Below are positions 45,376 through 53,251 of a stretch of DNA of 64,000 bases, one piece after another. The stretch lies in assembly GCF_033283405.1 (NCBI RefSeq), contig NZ_JAWMQR010000003.1, forward strand, positions 248,001 through 312,000. The letters run 5' to 3'. This stretch comes from Halioxenophilus sp033283405 (GTDB taxonomy: Bacteria; Pseudomonadota; Gammaproteobacteria; Pseudomonadales; Cellvibrionaceae). Within the stretch, counting starts at the first letter, position 1. Each line of letters starts with the position of its first letter. A program made the position numbers and the translations under genes. The notes beneath the pieces were generated by a model. It searched no databases and was not told the origin of the DNA. It was given only the letters and a program-made list of their open reading frames with translations.

Positions 45376-46419
45376 CTACACAGTAGCAATGGCAGTAACC
45401 GGTGACCCTACCGCGCCAGGCAATCTCAACGGAGGCGCAGTAAGTAGAAAGTAATTGCGTTTAGCCGACCTGAGCCAATCCGCCAACTCACTGAGGAAAA
45501 ACAGTTCGCCGAGCGGCAAACCCAGTTTAAACAAACAATGTTCATGCAACGGAAAGTGAGAGCCACGACCATTCGGCGGCTTGGGTGTGGGCAGTATTTC
45601 CACAGCTTCGTTATCGGATACGAACGCCGCCACACCGGCATCGGTAATCCATTGCAAAAGACGCTCATCTGAGCCGTTTAATCCGGAACAATAATCATGC
45701 TGGATACCAACTGGGGGTTGTTTCTGATGCTTTAACAACTCCCGATCAAATCCAGTGCGCAAACAGACGATGTCGCCAGACTCAATCGCTATTTGATCCT
45801 GCTCCAGGATAGCCATTAAATCGTCGTAACCGACCGCTTTTCGAGCATTACCAAAGTGGGCATACAGATCCACCATAACGCCACGCCCCTGAATTGCGGC
45901 AGTCGCCAAACCATCGATGGCCAGCGGCCCTGCACCGTAAGGTGGCTCTAGCGCCTTATCACCGTGGAGATAATCTTTCGGACCGCGAACCTCTACCCCT
46001 GCCCGGTAGCCGTTATAGAAGACAACCTCATCTTCACCATCGTTATCGGCATCAAATAGAGCCCCCATATGGGCTAAGCTATCCCACTGCGTGGAGTATT
46101 GAGTCGACAGGGTTACTCGGTCATCACATACCACATCGGTCTGCCCTGGAACAACCCGCCCCATAGGGAAGCACATGGCAGGGTCGTCACCCCGCATCGA
46201 AAATGTCACATCTGGAGGGAAGCGACGCGGATTAAGCACACTACCGCCGGGGTAGTCGAGCGGAAGAGAGAGACAAAACCGACGCCCCTCCTTGACCTCT
46301 TGCACAGCCTTAAGCAGACAGTCAGGCGTTATAAGATTGAGGCGACCAATGGCATCGTCTTCGCCAAAATCTCCCCAATTTGAACCTTCCGGCCGATTAA
46401 TCCATCGCTTCACATACAT
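45376..46419 (-). CDS. Cyclase-family metal-dependent hydrolase (kynurenine formamidase-like)
   Basis: A 347-residue protein of the Cyclase/PF04199 fold. The characteristic motif TQWDSLAHMG (about residue 115) carries metal ligands, and a late NEAVEILPTP and HEHCLFKLG segment fits the subgroup with long inserts. Relatives hydrolyse amides and lactones or dehydrate oxygenated rings. The first ATG is at 46419; a TTG at 46425 is the alternative. It heads an operon with the Baeyer-Villiger and NTF2-like genes. A clear promoter overlapped by a cluster palindrome lies 40-70 bases upstream. Confidence 0.89.
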   Translation of the reverse strand: MYVKRWINRPEGSNWGDFGEDDAIGRLNLITPDCLLKAVQEVKEGRRFCLSLPLDYPGGSVLNPRRFPPDVTFSMRGDDPAMCFPMGRVVPGQTDVVCDDRVTLSTQYSTQWDSLAHMGALFDADNDGEDEVVFYNGYRAGVEVRGPKDYLHGDKALEPPYGAGPLAIDGLATAAIQGRGVMVDLYAHFGNARKAVGYDDLMAILEQDQIAIESGDIVCLRTGFDRELLKHQKQPPVGIQHDYCSGLNGSDERLLQWITDAGVAAFVSDNEAVEILPTPKPPNGRGSHFPLHEHCLFKLGLPLGELFFLSELADWLRSAKRNYFLLTAPPLRLPGAVGSPVTAIATV

Positions 46420-46457
46420 AACCAATTATTAGAATTATTTGTTGTTCAATGAACATC

Positions 46458-46486
46458 AATATACGAGCAGCAAAAACTGACGTCAA
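46458..46486 (-). promoter_or_regulatory. Sigma-70-type promoter of the cyclase-BVMO operon
   Basis: On the minus strand TTGACG (46481-46486) and TATATT (46458-46463) are separated by exactly 17 bases. Transcription would start near 46451, about 30 bases before the ATG. The cluster palindrome covers the -35 box. Confidence 0.75.
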
Positions 46487-46493
46487 GTCAATT
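46475..46493. promoter_or_regulatory. Cluster palindrome, site 6 (candidate TetR operator)
   Basis: AAC-TGAC-GTCAA-GTCA-ATT matches the consensus exactly, with the -35 hexamer of the operon promoter inside it. A nested TGACGTCA palindrome is present as well. Confidence 0.65.
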
Positions 46494-46664
46494 TTTCATG
46501 GATTTCCATATTTATTCTAGATCTACACGTCGCTCAATGAGATCAATAAAGTAGTGATTTATGGTAATTTTTTGGCATATATGGAATGAACCGGCGGCAA
46601 TTACTCGATACCACCGGTCAAAAAAAGGACATATTATTAGCTTTTTACGATTAAGAAGGAGAGG

Positions 46665-47852
46665 CTAACGGGTAACAATTACCGATGAACCATGCCCAAA
46701 CAGGCCCTGATTAGCAGTAATTCCGACACGGGGATTATCCACCTGCCGACCACTGGCCTGACCACGTAGTTGTAACACCAATTCACAAACCTGCGCCAAC
46801 GCTTGTGCCGGTACTGCCTCACCAAAGCATGCCAAGCCGCCGGATGGATTCACCGGCACACGCCCTCCAATAGAGGTATCTCCCCGGCGAACCAGCTGGG
46901 CAGCCTCCCCCGGCGGACACAACTGCAAATCTTCATACCAATCCAGCTCCAACGCAGTGGAGAGGTCGTATACCTCAGCCAAGGAGACATCCTTGGGCGC
47001 AACGCCTGCCTCTTCATAAGCCTTTAACGGAATAGCCGAGCGAAAACTTTGAGCCGCGACCACCGCTGCAGAATCAGTGGCGATATCGGGCATCTCCACC
47101 AACCCCGAGGCAAATGTCGGAGTCACCGTAGAGATAGCGGATATACGAACTGGGTTTTTGCAGCCAATTTTTTTCGCATACTCCATAGAAGAGACTACGA
47201 TAGCGGCAGCGCCATCAGACGTGGCACATATATCCATTAAACGTAACGGATCCGCCACCAGAGCAGAATTAGCAACATCTTCAGCGGTGAATTGCTTTCG
47301 GTAGCGGGCATTGGGATTGTGGAAACCATGCCTAGCGTTCTTTACCTTAACCTTGGCAAAGTCCTCGACGGTGTCGCCAAACAGCGCCATACGACGCCGA
47401 GCATAGAGGGCAAAATAGGACGGGTTGGTAATACCGAGCCGAAATCTCACCCAGTCCGGGTCGTCCGGACGGTCGCCTGGTGCCGGCTTTAAAAAGCCTT
47501 TCGGAGTAGTGTCAGCACCAACCACCAAAGCCAAATCACATTGGCCAGATAAAATTTTTGCACGCGCTGCAGCTAAAGCCTGAGAGCCCGAAGCACACGC
47601 AGCATAAGAGGTGTTAACTTCCGCGCCCTGCCAACCTAACGCCTGAGCGAAGGTGGCCCCCGCCACATACCCTGGGTAACCACAACGCATGGTGGCTGCG
47701 CCCGACACAAATCCTACATCACGCCAAGGAACCCCGGCATCGGCCAGCGCCGCCTGGCAAGCCTTTACTCCGTACTCGGTAAACACCTTCCCCCACTTAC
47801 CCCAGGGATGCAGACCCACACCCAAAACAGCTATCTGGTTATTTGTACTCAT
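46665..47852 (-). CDS. SCP2/Ltp-type thiolase
   Basis: A 395-residue thiolase-superfamily protein. The catalytic Cys motif YAACASGSQAL (about residue 86) is intact. The usual GHP motif reads ACFGEAVPA, so Glu stands where His is expected. The C-terminus keeps NQGLFGHGSS. The active-site pattern is thus the reverse of the paralogue at 8863. It should cleave or form a C-C bond in a CoA ester with its DUF35 partner, encoded 47 bases upstream. Thiolysis and retro-aldol cleavage are both possible. Confidence 0.9.
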   Translation of the reverse strand: MSTNNQIAVLGVGLHPWGKWGKVFTEYGVKACQAALADAGVPWRDVGFVSGAATMRCGYPGYVAGATFAQALGWQGAEVNTSYAACASGSQALAAARAKILSGQCDLALVVGADTTPKGFLKPAPGDRPDDPDWVRFRLGITNPSYFALYARRRMALFGDTVEDFAKVKVKNARHGFHNPNARYRKQFTAEDVANSALVADPLRLMDICATSDGAAAIVVSSMEYAKKIGCKNPVRISAISTVTPTFASGLVEMPDIATDSAAVVAAQSFRSAIPLKAYEEAGVAPKDVSLAEVYDLSTALELDWYEDLQLCPPGEAAQLVRRGDTSIGGRVPVNPSGGLACFGEAVPAQALAQVCELVLQLRGQASGRQVDNPRVGITANQGLFGHGSSVIVTR

Positions 47853-47899
47853 GAGATTTAATTCAAAATAGACTATCTAGTGGCTAAAAGGAGAATTTA

Positions 47900-48334
47900 C
47901 TAGCGTGCAATTGGCGACCATTTCCAAGTGATCACCTCTTGTTCATCATTTTCGAACAAGGTCTCCAACACCAACTCCACACCCATGCCCACCTCCAGGT
48001 CGGAACACTCCACACCTGTAGCACCCTGCCCCAATACAATCATCTGCTCACGCTCCAACTGGACAGCGATAATGGTGTGGGGGAGGTAAGGGTCTGCGGC
48101 AACAAACGGTTCTGGAGGCTGGTACATGGCATTGGTGTAGGACCATACTGTCCCAGTACGCGACAATGGCACCTCTTCAAAAGAGTCGCTGCAACAGTCT
48201 GGATTGCGACAGTAAAGCGACTGTTTTGGGAAATAGTAGGTGCCGCAATTTTGGCATTTAGAGCCAGTCAGATGAGCCTGACCATCCACCAAAGCAAACC
48301 ATCCCTCGAGAACAGGCACTGCTGTTTTGGCCAT
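47900..48334 (-). CDS. DUF35 Zn-ribbon/OB-fold subunit
   Basis: A 144-residue DUF35 protein. The zinc ribbon has CQNC (about residue 27) and CRNPDCC (about 43), followed by an OB-fold with TGTVWSYTN and HTIIAVQLE. It precedes the thiolase gene and likely forms a complex with it. The ATG at 48334 is chosen because GAGG lies eight bases upstream; a GTG at 48343 overlaps that site. It is divergent from an acyl-CoA synthetase gene, with two palindromes between. Confidence 0.91.
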   Translation of the reverse strand: MAKTAVPVLEGWFALVDGQAHLTGSKCQNCGTYYFPKQSLYCRNPDCCSDSFEEVPLSRTGTVWSYTNAMYQPPEPFVAADPYLPHTIIAVQLEREQMIVLGQGATGVECSDLEVGMGVELVLETLFENDEQEVITWKWSPIAR

Positions 48335-48371
48335 GTCAAACACCTCAGTCTGCGCGATTACTCAAGCTTCT

Positions 48372-48401
48372 ATGCTATTCCAAAAACTAACATTTAGTCA
48401 A
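48372..48401 (-). promoter_or_regulatory. Predicted promoter of the DUF35-thiolase operon
   Basis: Minus-strand TTGACT (48396-48401) and TAGCAT (48372-48377) are 18 bases apart. A start near 48365 would leave a 30-base leader. The palindrome at 48385-48403 covers the -35 box. Confidence 0.5.
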
Positions 48402-48403
48402 TT
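48385..48403. promoter_or_regulatory. Cluster palindrome, site 7 (candidate TetR operator)
   Basis: AAC-TAAC-ATTTA-GTCA-ATT matches the consensus exactly and shares the ATTTA-GTCA core with site 2. Confidence 0.6.
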
Positions 48404-48507
48404 TATTAACGGGCATTAATTCGGTTTAGAAATAATCGGCATTAAAACCTTTATTTTTCCTTGTTTAATATTCTGCAAGCTAGACTCTCTCTACAAACTG
48501 TTTATAT

Positions 48508-48526
48508 TATTGTCACTTCGTCAGTT
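48508..48526. promoter_or_regulatory. Cluster palindrome, degenerate copy near the ligase start
   Basis: TAT-TGTC-ACTTC-GTCA-GTT has one core mismatch and one flank mismatch. It ends 20 bases before the ATG of the acyl-CoA synthetase, so the divergent region may hold one site per gene. Confidence 0.4.
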
Positions 48527-48546
48527 TTTATCAAAGAATAACAGTC

Positions 48547-50073
48547 ATGACAGCATCCTATTTTCAACCGCAACTGCAAGACAATCCTGAGGCATTGGCA
48601 ATCACGGATCTCACCTCGAAGCGCACCTGGCTAGAGCTGGATACCAATATCAATGGATTGGCGAGCCTCTTACGAGGCCAATGGCAGCTGAGCCCCGGGG
48701 ATCATATTGCCCTGTTGATCGGTAACCGTGTTGAGTATGTCGAGGCAATGCTGGCCGGTATGCTGGCCGGCCTCTGGGTAACACCGATAAATACTCATCT
48801 GGCCCCAGCTGAGATCGACTACATACGTCGTGACTGCGGTGCAAAACTCATTCTCCACGACCATGAGTTGGCCGACCTGCTACTGCCAGAATCCACCGGT
48901 GAAACCGTCAACGTGGTTGATGCCATTGCCAACTTGCTACCGGCAGAGCAGGAAGTATTGATCTCAGGTGAATCCCCCGCCGGCGGCAATATGCTCTATA
49001 CCAGTGGCACAACAGGTCGGCCTAAAGGCGTTAAACGAGCCAAACCTGCGCTGGTACGGCAGATGATTGAACGGCTGCGCAACCTGGGTAACGCTTTTGG
49101 CTTGATCGGCCGTGGCCCCCATCTGGTTACCGGCCCCCTCTACCACGCGGCCCCCGGCATGTTTGCAATCTACGACATGCTCAATGGCGCCCCCATGATC
49201 ATCCTACCCAAATGGGACAACGCAACCTTCTTTGATACGGTTGCCACCTATCGCGTAGCCACCACGCACCTGGTACCCACCATGTTTGTGCGACTGCTGG
49301 AAGCTCGTAACCAGGGACAATTTAAAGAGGCCGACCACACCTCATTGAAATACGTTTTTCATGGTGCCGCACCTATTAGCCGAACGGTTAAGCAGCAGAT
49401 GATCGATTGGTGGGGGCCGATTCTGAGCGAATATTGGGGCGCTACAGAATCGGGGGTAGTGACGATGATCGACAGCTTCGAATGGGCAAAACACCCAGGT
49501 TCCGTGGGACGCGCAGTGTCCAACTTCACGGTATTCATAGGTGATGAGAATGGTAATCCCTCAAGCGAACCCGAAGGGTTACTCTACTGCCGCCATCAAA
49601 CACTCCCGCAGGTATTTGACTATCACAATGATCCAGAAAAAACTCGCAAAGCGCATCCTCAACCCTATGTCTTTACTTTGGGCGATATAGGCAAAGTCGA
49701 TAAAGACGGGTTTGTCTATCTGTCCGACCGAGAGTCCAATATGATAATTTCGGGCGGTGTTAATATCTATCCCAGTGAAATAGAACAAGCGCTACAGGAG
49801 CACGAACTGGTGGTGGATGTGGCCGTCTTCGGTGTACCCAACCCAGAATGGGGCGAGGAGGTAAAAGCGGTTATCCAGCTCCGTACTGGCAACGAACCAC
49901 TCACTCAGGTTGTACAGCAACTTCGCGATTTTCTAGCAAATAAAATTGCCCGTTTTAAAATTCCCCGCTCCTTCGACTTTATTGAAGAGCTACCCAGAAA
50001 CCCTTCTGGTAAGGTATTGATTCGACAACTAAAAGATCACTACACGTCAGACACTACCAACAAGAATGGTTAA
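48547..50073 (+). CDS. AMP-dependent acyl-CoA synthetase
   Basis: A 508-residue ANL enzyme. The P-loop is TSGTTGRPKGVKR (about residue 152), YWGATESGVV follows, then YLSDRESNMIISGGVNIYP, and PSGKVLIRQLK with the catalytic Lys. It is clearly related to the ligase at 10120-11661, sharing the YHxAP, GGVNIYPxxIE and GEEVKAVIQL segments. It converts an acid to its CoA ester. It is divergent from the DUF35-thiolase operon, with which it probably shares regulation. Confidence 0.93.
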   Translation: MTASYFQPQLQDNPEALAITDLTSKRTWLELDTNINGLASLLRGQWQLSPGDHIALLIGNRVEYVEAMLAGMLAGLWVTPINTHLAPAEIDYIRRDCGAKLILHDHELADLLLPESTGETVNVVDAIANLLPAEQEVLISGESPAGGNMLYTSGTTGRPKGVKRAKPALVRQMIERLRNLGNAFGLIGRGPHLVTGPLYHAAPGMFAIYDMLNGAPMIILPKWDNATFFDTVATYRVATTHLVPTMFVRLLEARNQGQFKEADHTSLKYVFHGAAPISRTVKQQMIDWWGPILSEYWGATESGVVTMIDSFEWAKHPGSVGRAVSNFTVFIGDENGNPSSEPEGLLYCRHQTLPQVFDYHNDPEKTRKAHPQPYVFTLGDIGKVDKDGFVYLSDRESNMIISGGVNIYPSEIEQALQEHELVVDVAVFGVPNPEWGEEVKAVIQLRTGNEPLTQVVQQLRDFLANKIARFKIPRSFDFIEELPRNPSGKVLIRQLKDHYTSDTTNKNG

Positions 50074-50179
50074 AAAGCCATCAGGACAGACTTTTAAGCA
50101 AGCCAGAAAACTACTTAGTAATTTTTTATCGATCGAGTACCATAACAACTCGGTTTCTGTTAGTGCGTTTATTAAAATA

Positions 50180-50191
50180 ATTACCGGCGAT
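50180..50191 (+). repeat. Short intergenic repeat ATTACCGGCGAT (copy 3)
   Basis: This copy lies between the acyl-CoA synthetase and the third MFS gene, followed by ACCCAG, close to the AGCCAG that follows copy 1. A partial copy, ATTACCGGC, is at 37748-37756 upstream of the P450 gene. Confidence 0.4.
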
Positions 50192-50304
50192 ACCCAGTGA
50201 TGTGGTGTTTATAAACAAAATCTGACACACCACCACTATTCACTATATTGACCAATCAAAGATAAACCTACGCACATGGTGTGAAGACAGGTAAGGAGTC
50301 AGAC

Positions 50305-51651
50305 TTGAACACCTCAATGACCAACCTCCAGCCACATCATCAAGCTGAAACTACCAGCCTACAAGCTTATTATGCACTTGCAGTGCTACTGGCTGCCTAC
50401 ATATTGTCCTTTATCGACCGCAATGTAATGGCGGTATTAATAGGGCCGATACGCACAGATTTGGCAATTTCCGACTTCCAATACAGTTTGCTGCACGGCC
50501 TCGCCTTCTCTCTTTTTTACATATTTCTGGGAATTCCCATCGCCCGCCTGGCTGACAACAGCAACCGCAAATGGATTATAACCATCGGGATCTTTTGCTG
50601 GAGCATAATGTGTTGCCTATGTGGAATGGCTCGTAACTTAGCAACACTGTTCGTGGCTCGAATCGGTGTAGGCGTGGGTGAGGCAGCTCTATCACCGCCT
50701 GCCTTCTCAATGCTATCGGACCTATTTCCACCAGCCAAACACGCCCGGGTTTTTGCTGTCTACAGCTTGGGAGTCACCTTAGGCGGCGGTTTATCTGCCA
50801 TTGTTGGCGGTTTCATTTATCAATATTTTGCCGAGCTGGGAGGAGCTGAAATACCACTCCTTGGCCACATCAAGGCTTGGCAGATGACGTTTATCAGCGT
50901 TGGCTTACCCGGTCTTCTTATTGTGCTACTGCTCTCCTTAATCAAAGAGCCAAAGCGACGCACCGACAGAGACCTGATAAACCAGCAAGGAACACCAAAC
51001 GCCGGTGAGCTAGTTAGCTATTTAGTCACCCATAAGCGCATCTATCTGGGCGTTATCGGTGCGAACTCGTTGCTGACTGTAATGACTTACGGGACGCTGG
51101 CTTGGTTTATCGAGTTTCTTATTAGAACCTACGGAGTATCACGCGAATCCGCAGGATTGGAATTCGGTATTATTTATATTATCGCCGGTAGTTTAGGGGC
51201 GTTGGTTATAGGTTGGCTGGTCCAACCCATGGTTAAAAAAGGGTTTACTGATGCACCTGCCAGGATGCTCCTGATCATTGCCTGCTGTCTGTTGCTGCCT
51301 GCCGCATTGGGCCCATTATCACCATCTCCAACACTCGCCGTTATCCTGGCTTGCCCGACTATGTTTTTATTGAATGGTTTCTATGGCCCAGCCATGACTG
51401 CGCTACAAGCCATCACACCCAATCAGATGAAAGCTCAGGTAACGGCTCTCTCCCTATTTTTCGCGAACCTCTTCGGTCTCACCCTTGGCCCGACCATCGT
51501 CGCCTCGATTACTGACTTCGTTTTCGGCAACGACAACTCCCTACGTTATTCGCTGGCTATACTACCATTGATACTCTGCCCGCTTGCCGCAATACTCGCT
51601 TACCAATCGCTTAAGCCATACCGTCAAGCCCTAGCGACCGCATCCAGTTAG
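50305..51651 (+). CDS. MFS transporter, spinster-like
   Basis: A carrier of about 448 residues with 12 hydrophobic segments. It shows SFIDRNVMAVLIGPIR at TM1, ARLADNSNRK at loop 2-3 and GVGVGEAALSPPAFS in TM4. It resembles the carrier at 20067-21425 most. The start is uncertain: TTG 50305 has AAGGAG six bases upstream and is preferred; GTG 50281 has no ribosome site; ATG 50317 is too far from AAGGAG. It may follow the ligase in one transcript across a 231-base gap. Substrate unknown. Confidence 0.88.
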   Translation: MNTSMTNLQPHHQAETTSLQAYYALAVLLAAYILSFIDRNVMAVLIGPIRTDLAISDFQYSLLHGLAFSLFYIFLGIPIARLADNSNRKWIITIGIFCWSIMCCLCGMARNLATLFVARIGVGVGEAALSPPAFSMLSDLFPPAKHARVFAVYSLGVTLGGGLSAIVGGFIYQYFAELGGAEIPLLGHIKAWQMTFISVGLPGLLIVLLLSLIKEPKRRTDRDLINQQGTPNAGELVSYLVTHKRIYLGVIGANSLLTVMTYGTLAWFIEFLIRTYGVSRESAGLEFGIIYIIAGSLGALVIGWLVQPMVKKGFTDAPARMLLIIACCLLLPAALGPLSPSPTLAVILACPTMFLLNGFYGPAMTALQAITPNQMKAQVTALSLFFANLFGLTLGPTIVASITDFVFGNDNSLRYSLAILPLILCPLAAILAYQSLKPYRQALATASS

Positions 51652-51858
51652 GGAAACTGACACATACGACAGTAAAACCACAAATGAATGGGAGCCTATA
51701 GTAGGCCCAGGAAAGAAGTGCCGCAGTCTCTCAGTAGCGAATGACAACACCACGTAAAAATTGATTAGGTAATTTTGTCTCAGCCAGAGAGATGCTTTGC
51801 AATTTTGATATATTGCCCTTGATTTAGCCAAGAGCATTGGATGATAGAAAGGTAAAAA

Positions 51859-52479
51859 TCAGCCTGTCAGAAGGGCACAGATCATTTCAACAACGCCGGC
51901 ACTTAACTGCTTCCTGGTCTGGCGCATAGCACTGGTAACGCCAATATCATGCTGAGAAGCAATTGAAGCCATTGCCGCGTGAATTACGATAGCAATTTGG
52001 TTGGGGTATTTTAATTTGGGGTTTATTTGGGCAATTTTTTTGCCGAGCGCTTGAAGGATATCTTTTGTGGTTTCGACCCGAATGTTCAGGAAACGTAAAT
52101 TACCTTGGTCGGCCTCCAGGTTACGCACTCGCAATTCAACCCGATACTTTTCCCACAAGCGATTATAGATATCCACAAACTGTTGAACACAAGCAGTGAG
52201 CTCTTCTAATGGCCACTCCTTGTTGATGGCCTCCTCCAGCTCTCCCAAGTCTAGCGCGGCGTTTTGAACACAGGCAAACAGCACATCCTCGATATCTTCA
52301 AAATAGACGTAAAAGGTAGAACTAGAAACCCCGGCTTCCTGACTAACTTCAGAGACCGTCAGATCTTTGTAAGATCTATGCGCCAGCATACTCAGAGCCA
52401 CATCCATAATCTTCTGACGGGTCTCTCTTCCTTTGCGGCCCATTTTCTGACCATGCTGATTCAATTTACTTAAGGTCAC
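51859..52479 (-). CDS. TetR-family transcriptional regulator (candidate master regulator)
   Basis: A regulator of about 206 residues. The helix-turn-helix lies at about residues 20-65, with DLTVSEVSQEAGVSSSTFYVYF, here cited as VSEVSQEAGVS and STFYVYFEDIED. The C-terminal helical domain is ligand-binding. The start is GTG at 52479 or ATG at 52443; neither has a good ribosome site. A slightly degenerate cluster palindrome lies 45 bases upstream (52524-52542), consistent with autoregulation. Of the two TetR genes here it is the better candidate for reading the shared palindrome; this is inference. Confidence 0.9.
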   Translation of the reverse strand: MTLSKLNQHGQKMGRKGRETRQKIMDVALSMLAHRSYKDLTVSEVSQEAGVSSSTFYVYFEDIEDVLFACVQNAALDLGELEEAINKEWPLEELTACVQQFVDIYNRLWEKYRVELRVRNLEADQGNLRFLNIRVETTKDILQALGKKIAQINPKLKYPNQIAIVIHAAMASIASQHDIGVTSAMRQTRKQLSAGVVEMICALLTG

Positions 52480-53251
52480 TAGTTTTAACCGATAATATCA
52501 ATGGACTCTAAATCCTACCCCAAAAGTAAATTATCGTCAATTATTGGATTGATGAACACTCAGATCATAGCACTGGCACCGAATTATTCCTTGTAGTCCC
52601 CTTTTTCTCAGCAGGATTATGGAAGATGTATAACAGGTGCGACACTATTTACTCCTTTTGCCATGAGTACCTCAACAGAACAGTACCAAGCTGCCACTTT
52701 ATCGATCCCATAGAACTTTAAGTCAATTAGGATCATACCCCTTTCGAACCCTGCCAATGGGGATAGCAGAGCAGCGATGGAAGGGGCATAAGAATTATGC
52801 CATCCACCACTGAGTTAATTTGGTACTTTATGGAAACTTAGCTGGTTGTGGTTGTTGCCTGGCCCACCTATGGCAAACTCACTATTTGCGCTCATACACA
52901 TTAGCTTAGAGCCCGCACTTCCTTTAATACCGTTAACATCTAAATTCCGGTAAGCGACAACACCAGCAGCTAAATACACCATTTTGATTGTCGCCGAAAG
53001 AGCCCGGTAACCCGGTAAATTGAGCATGCACTCTCCACACATCAGTCTCCTGTATCAAAAACCAGTCTCCCAAAAGTTGGCCATAGCAGGGTGGTTGCTC
53101 CAGCCTGGACGCCCAAGGAGTGCTACGGTCAACGCCTTTCGAACAGTGAAGTGAGTGATAACCACTGCATTCAGGAGTGAATTTAACCCTCGCATGGGGT
53201 ATAACTGAGCGCTGGATCGATATCGCCCAGAGGCCTGCCAAGGATTTAGCA
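52480..53251. other. Junction region without a recognised gene, 772 bp
   Basis: The gap lies between the TetR gene and the radical SAM gene and marks the change from moderate to high GC. Near the left end is a palindrome (52524-52542). Minus-strand frames at 52815-53042 and 52933-53259 are open but resemble no family known to me and have no ribosome site; they could be decayed coding DNA. The radical SAM ribosome site AAGGA lies at its right end. Confidence 0.5.
52524..52542. promoter_or_regulatory. Cluster palindrome, site 8, upstream of TetR
   Basis: AAG-TAAA-TTATC-GTCA-ATT has one core mismatch to the consensus. Its flanks (AAAAG before, ATTAT after) resemble those of site 3. The position 45 bases before the TetR start suggests autoregulation. 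Confidence 0.5.

Noticed and set aside
1..52479. Classical steroid (KstR/KstR2-type) regulon
   Set aside because: The recurring palindrome TRAC-N5-GTYA does not match the KstR motif as I know it, and steroid nucleus genes such as KstD or HsaC are not recognised.
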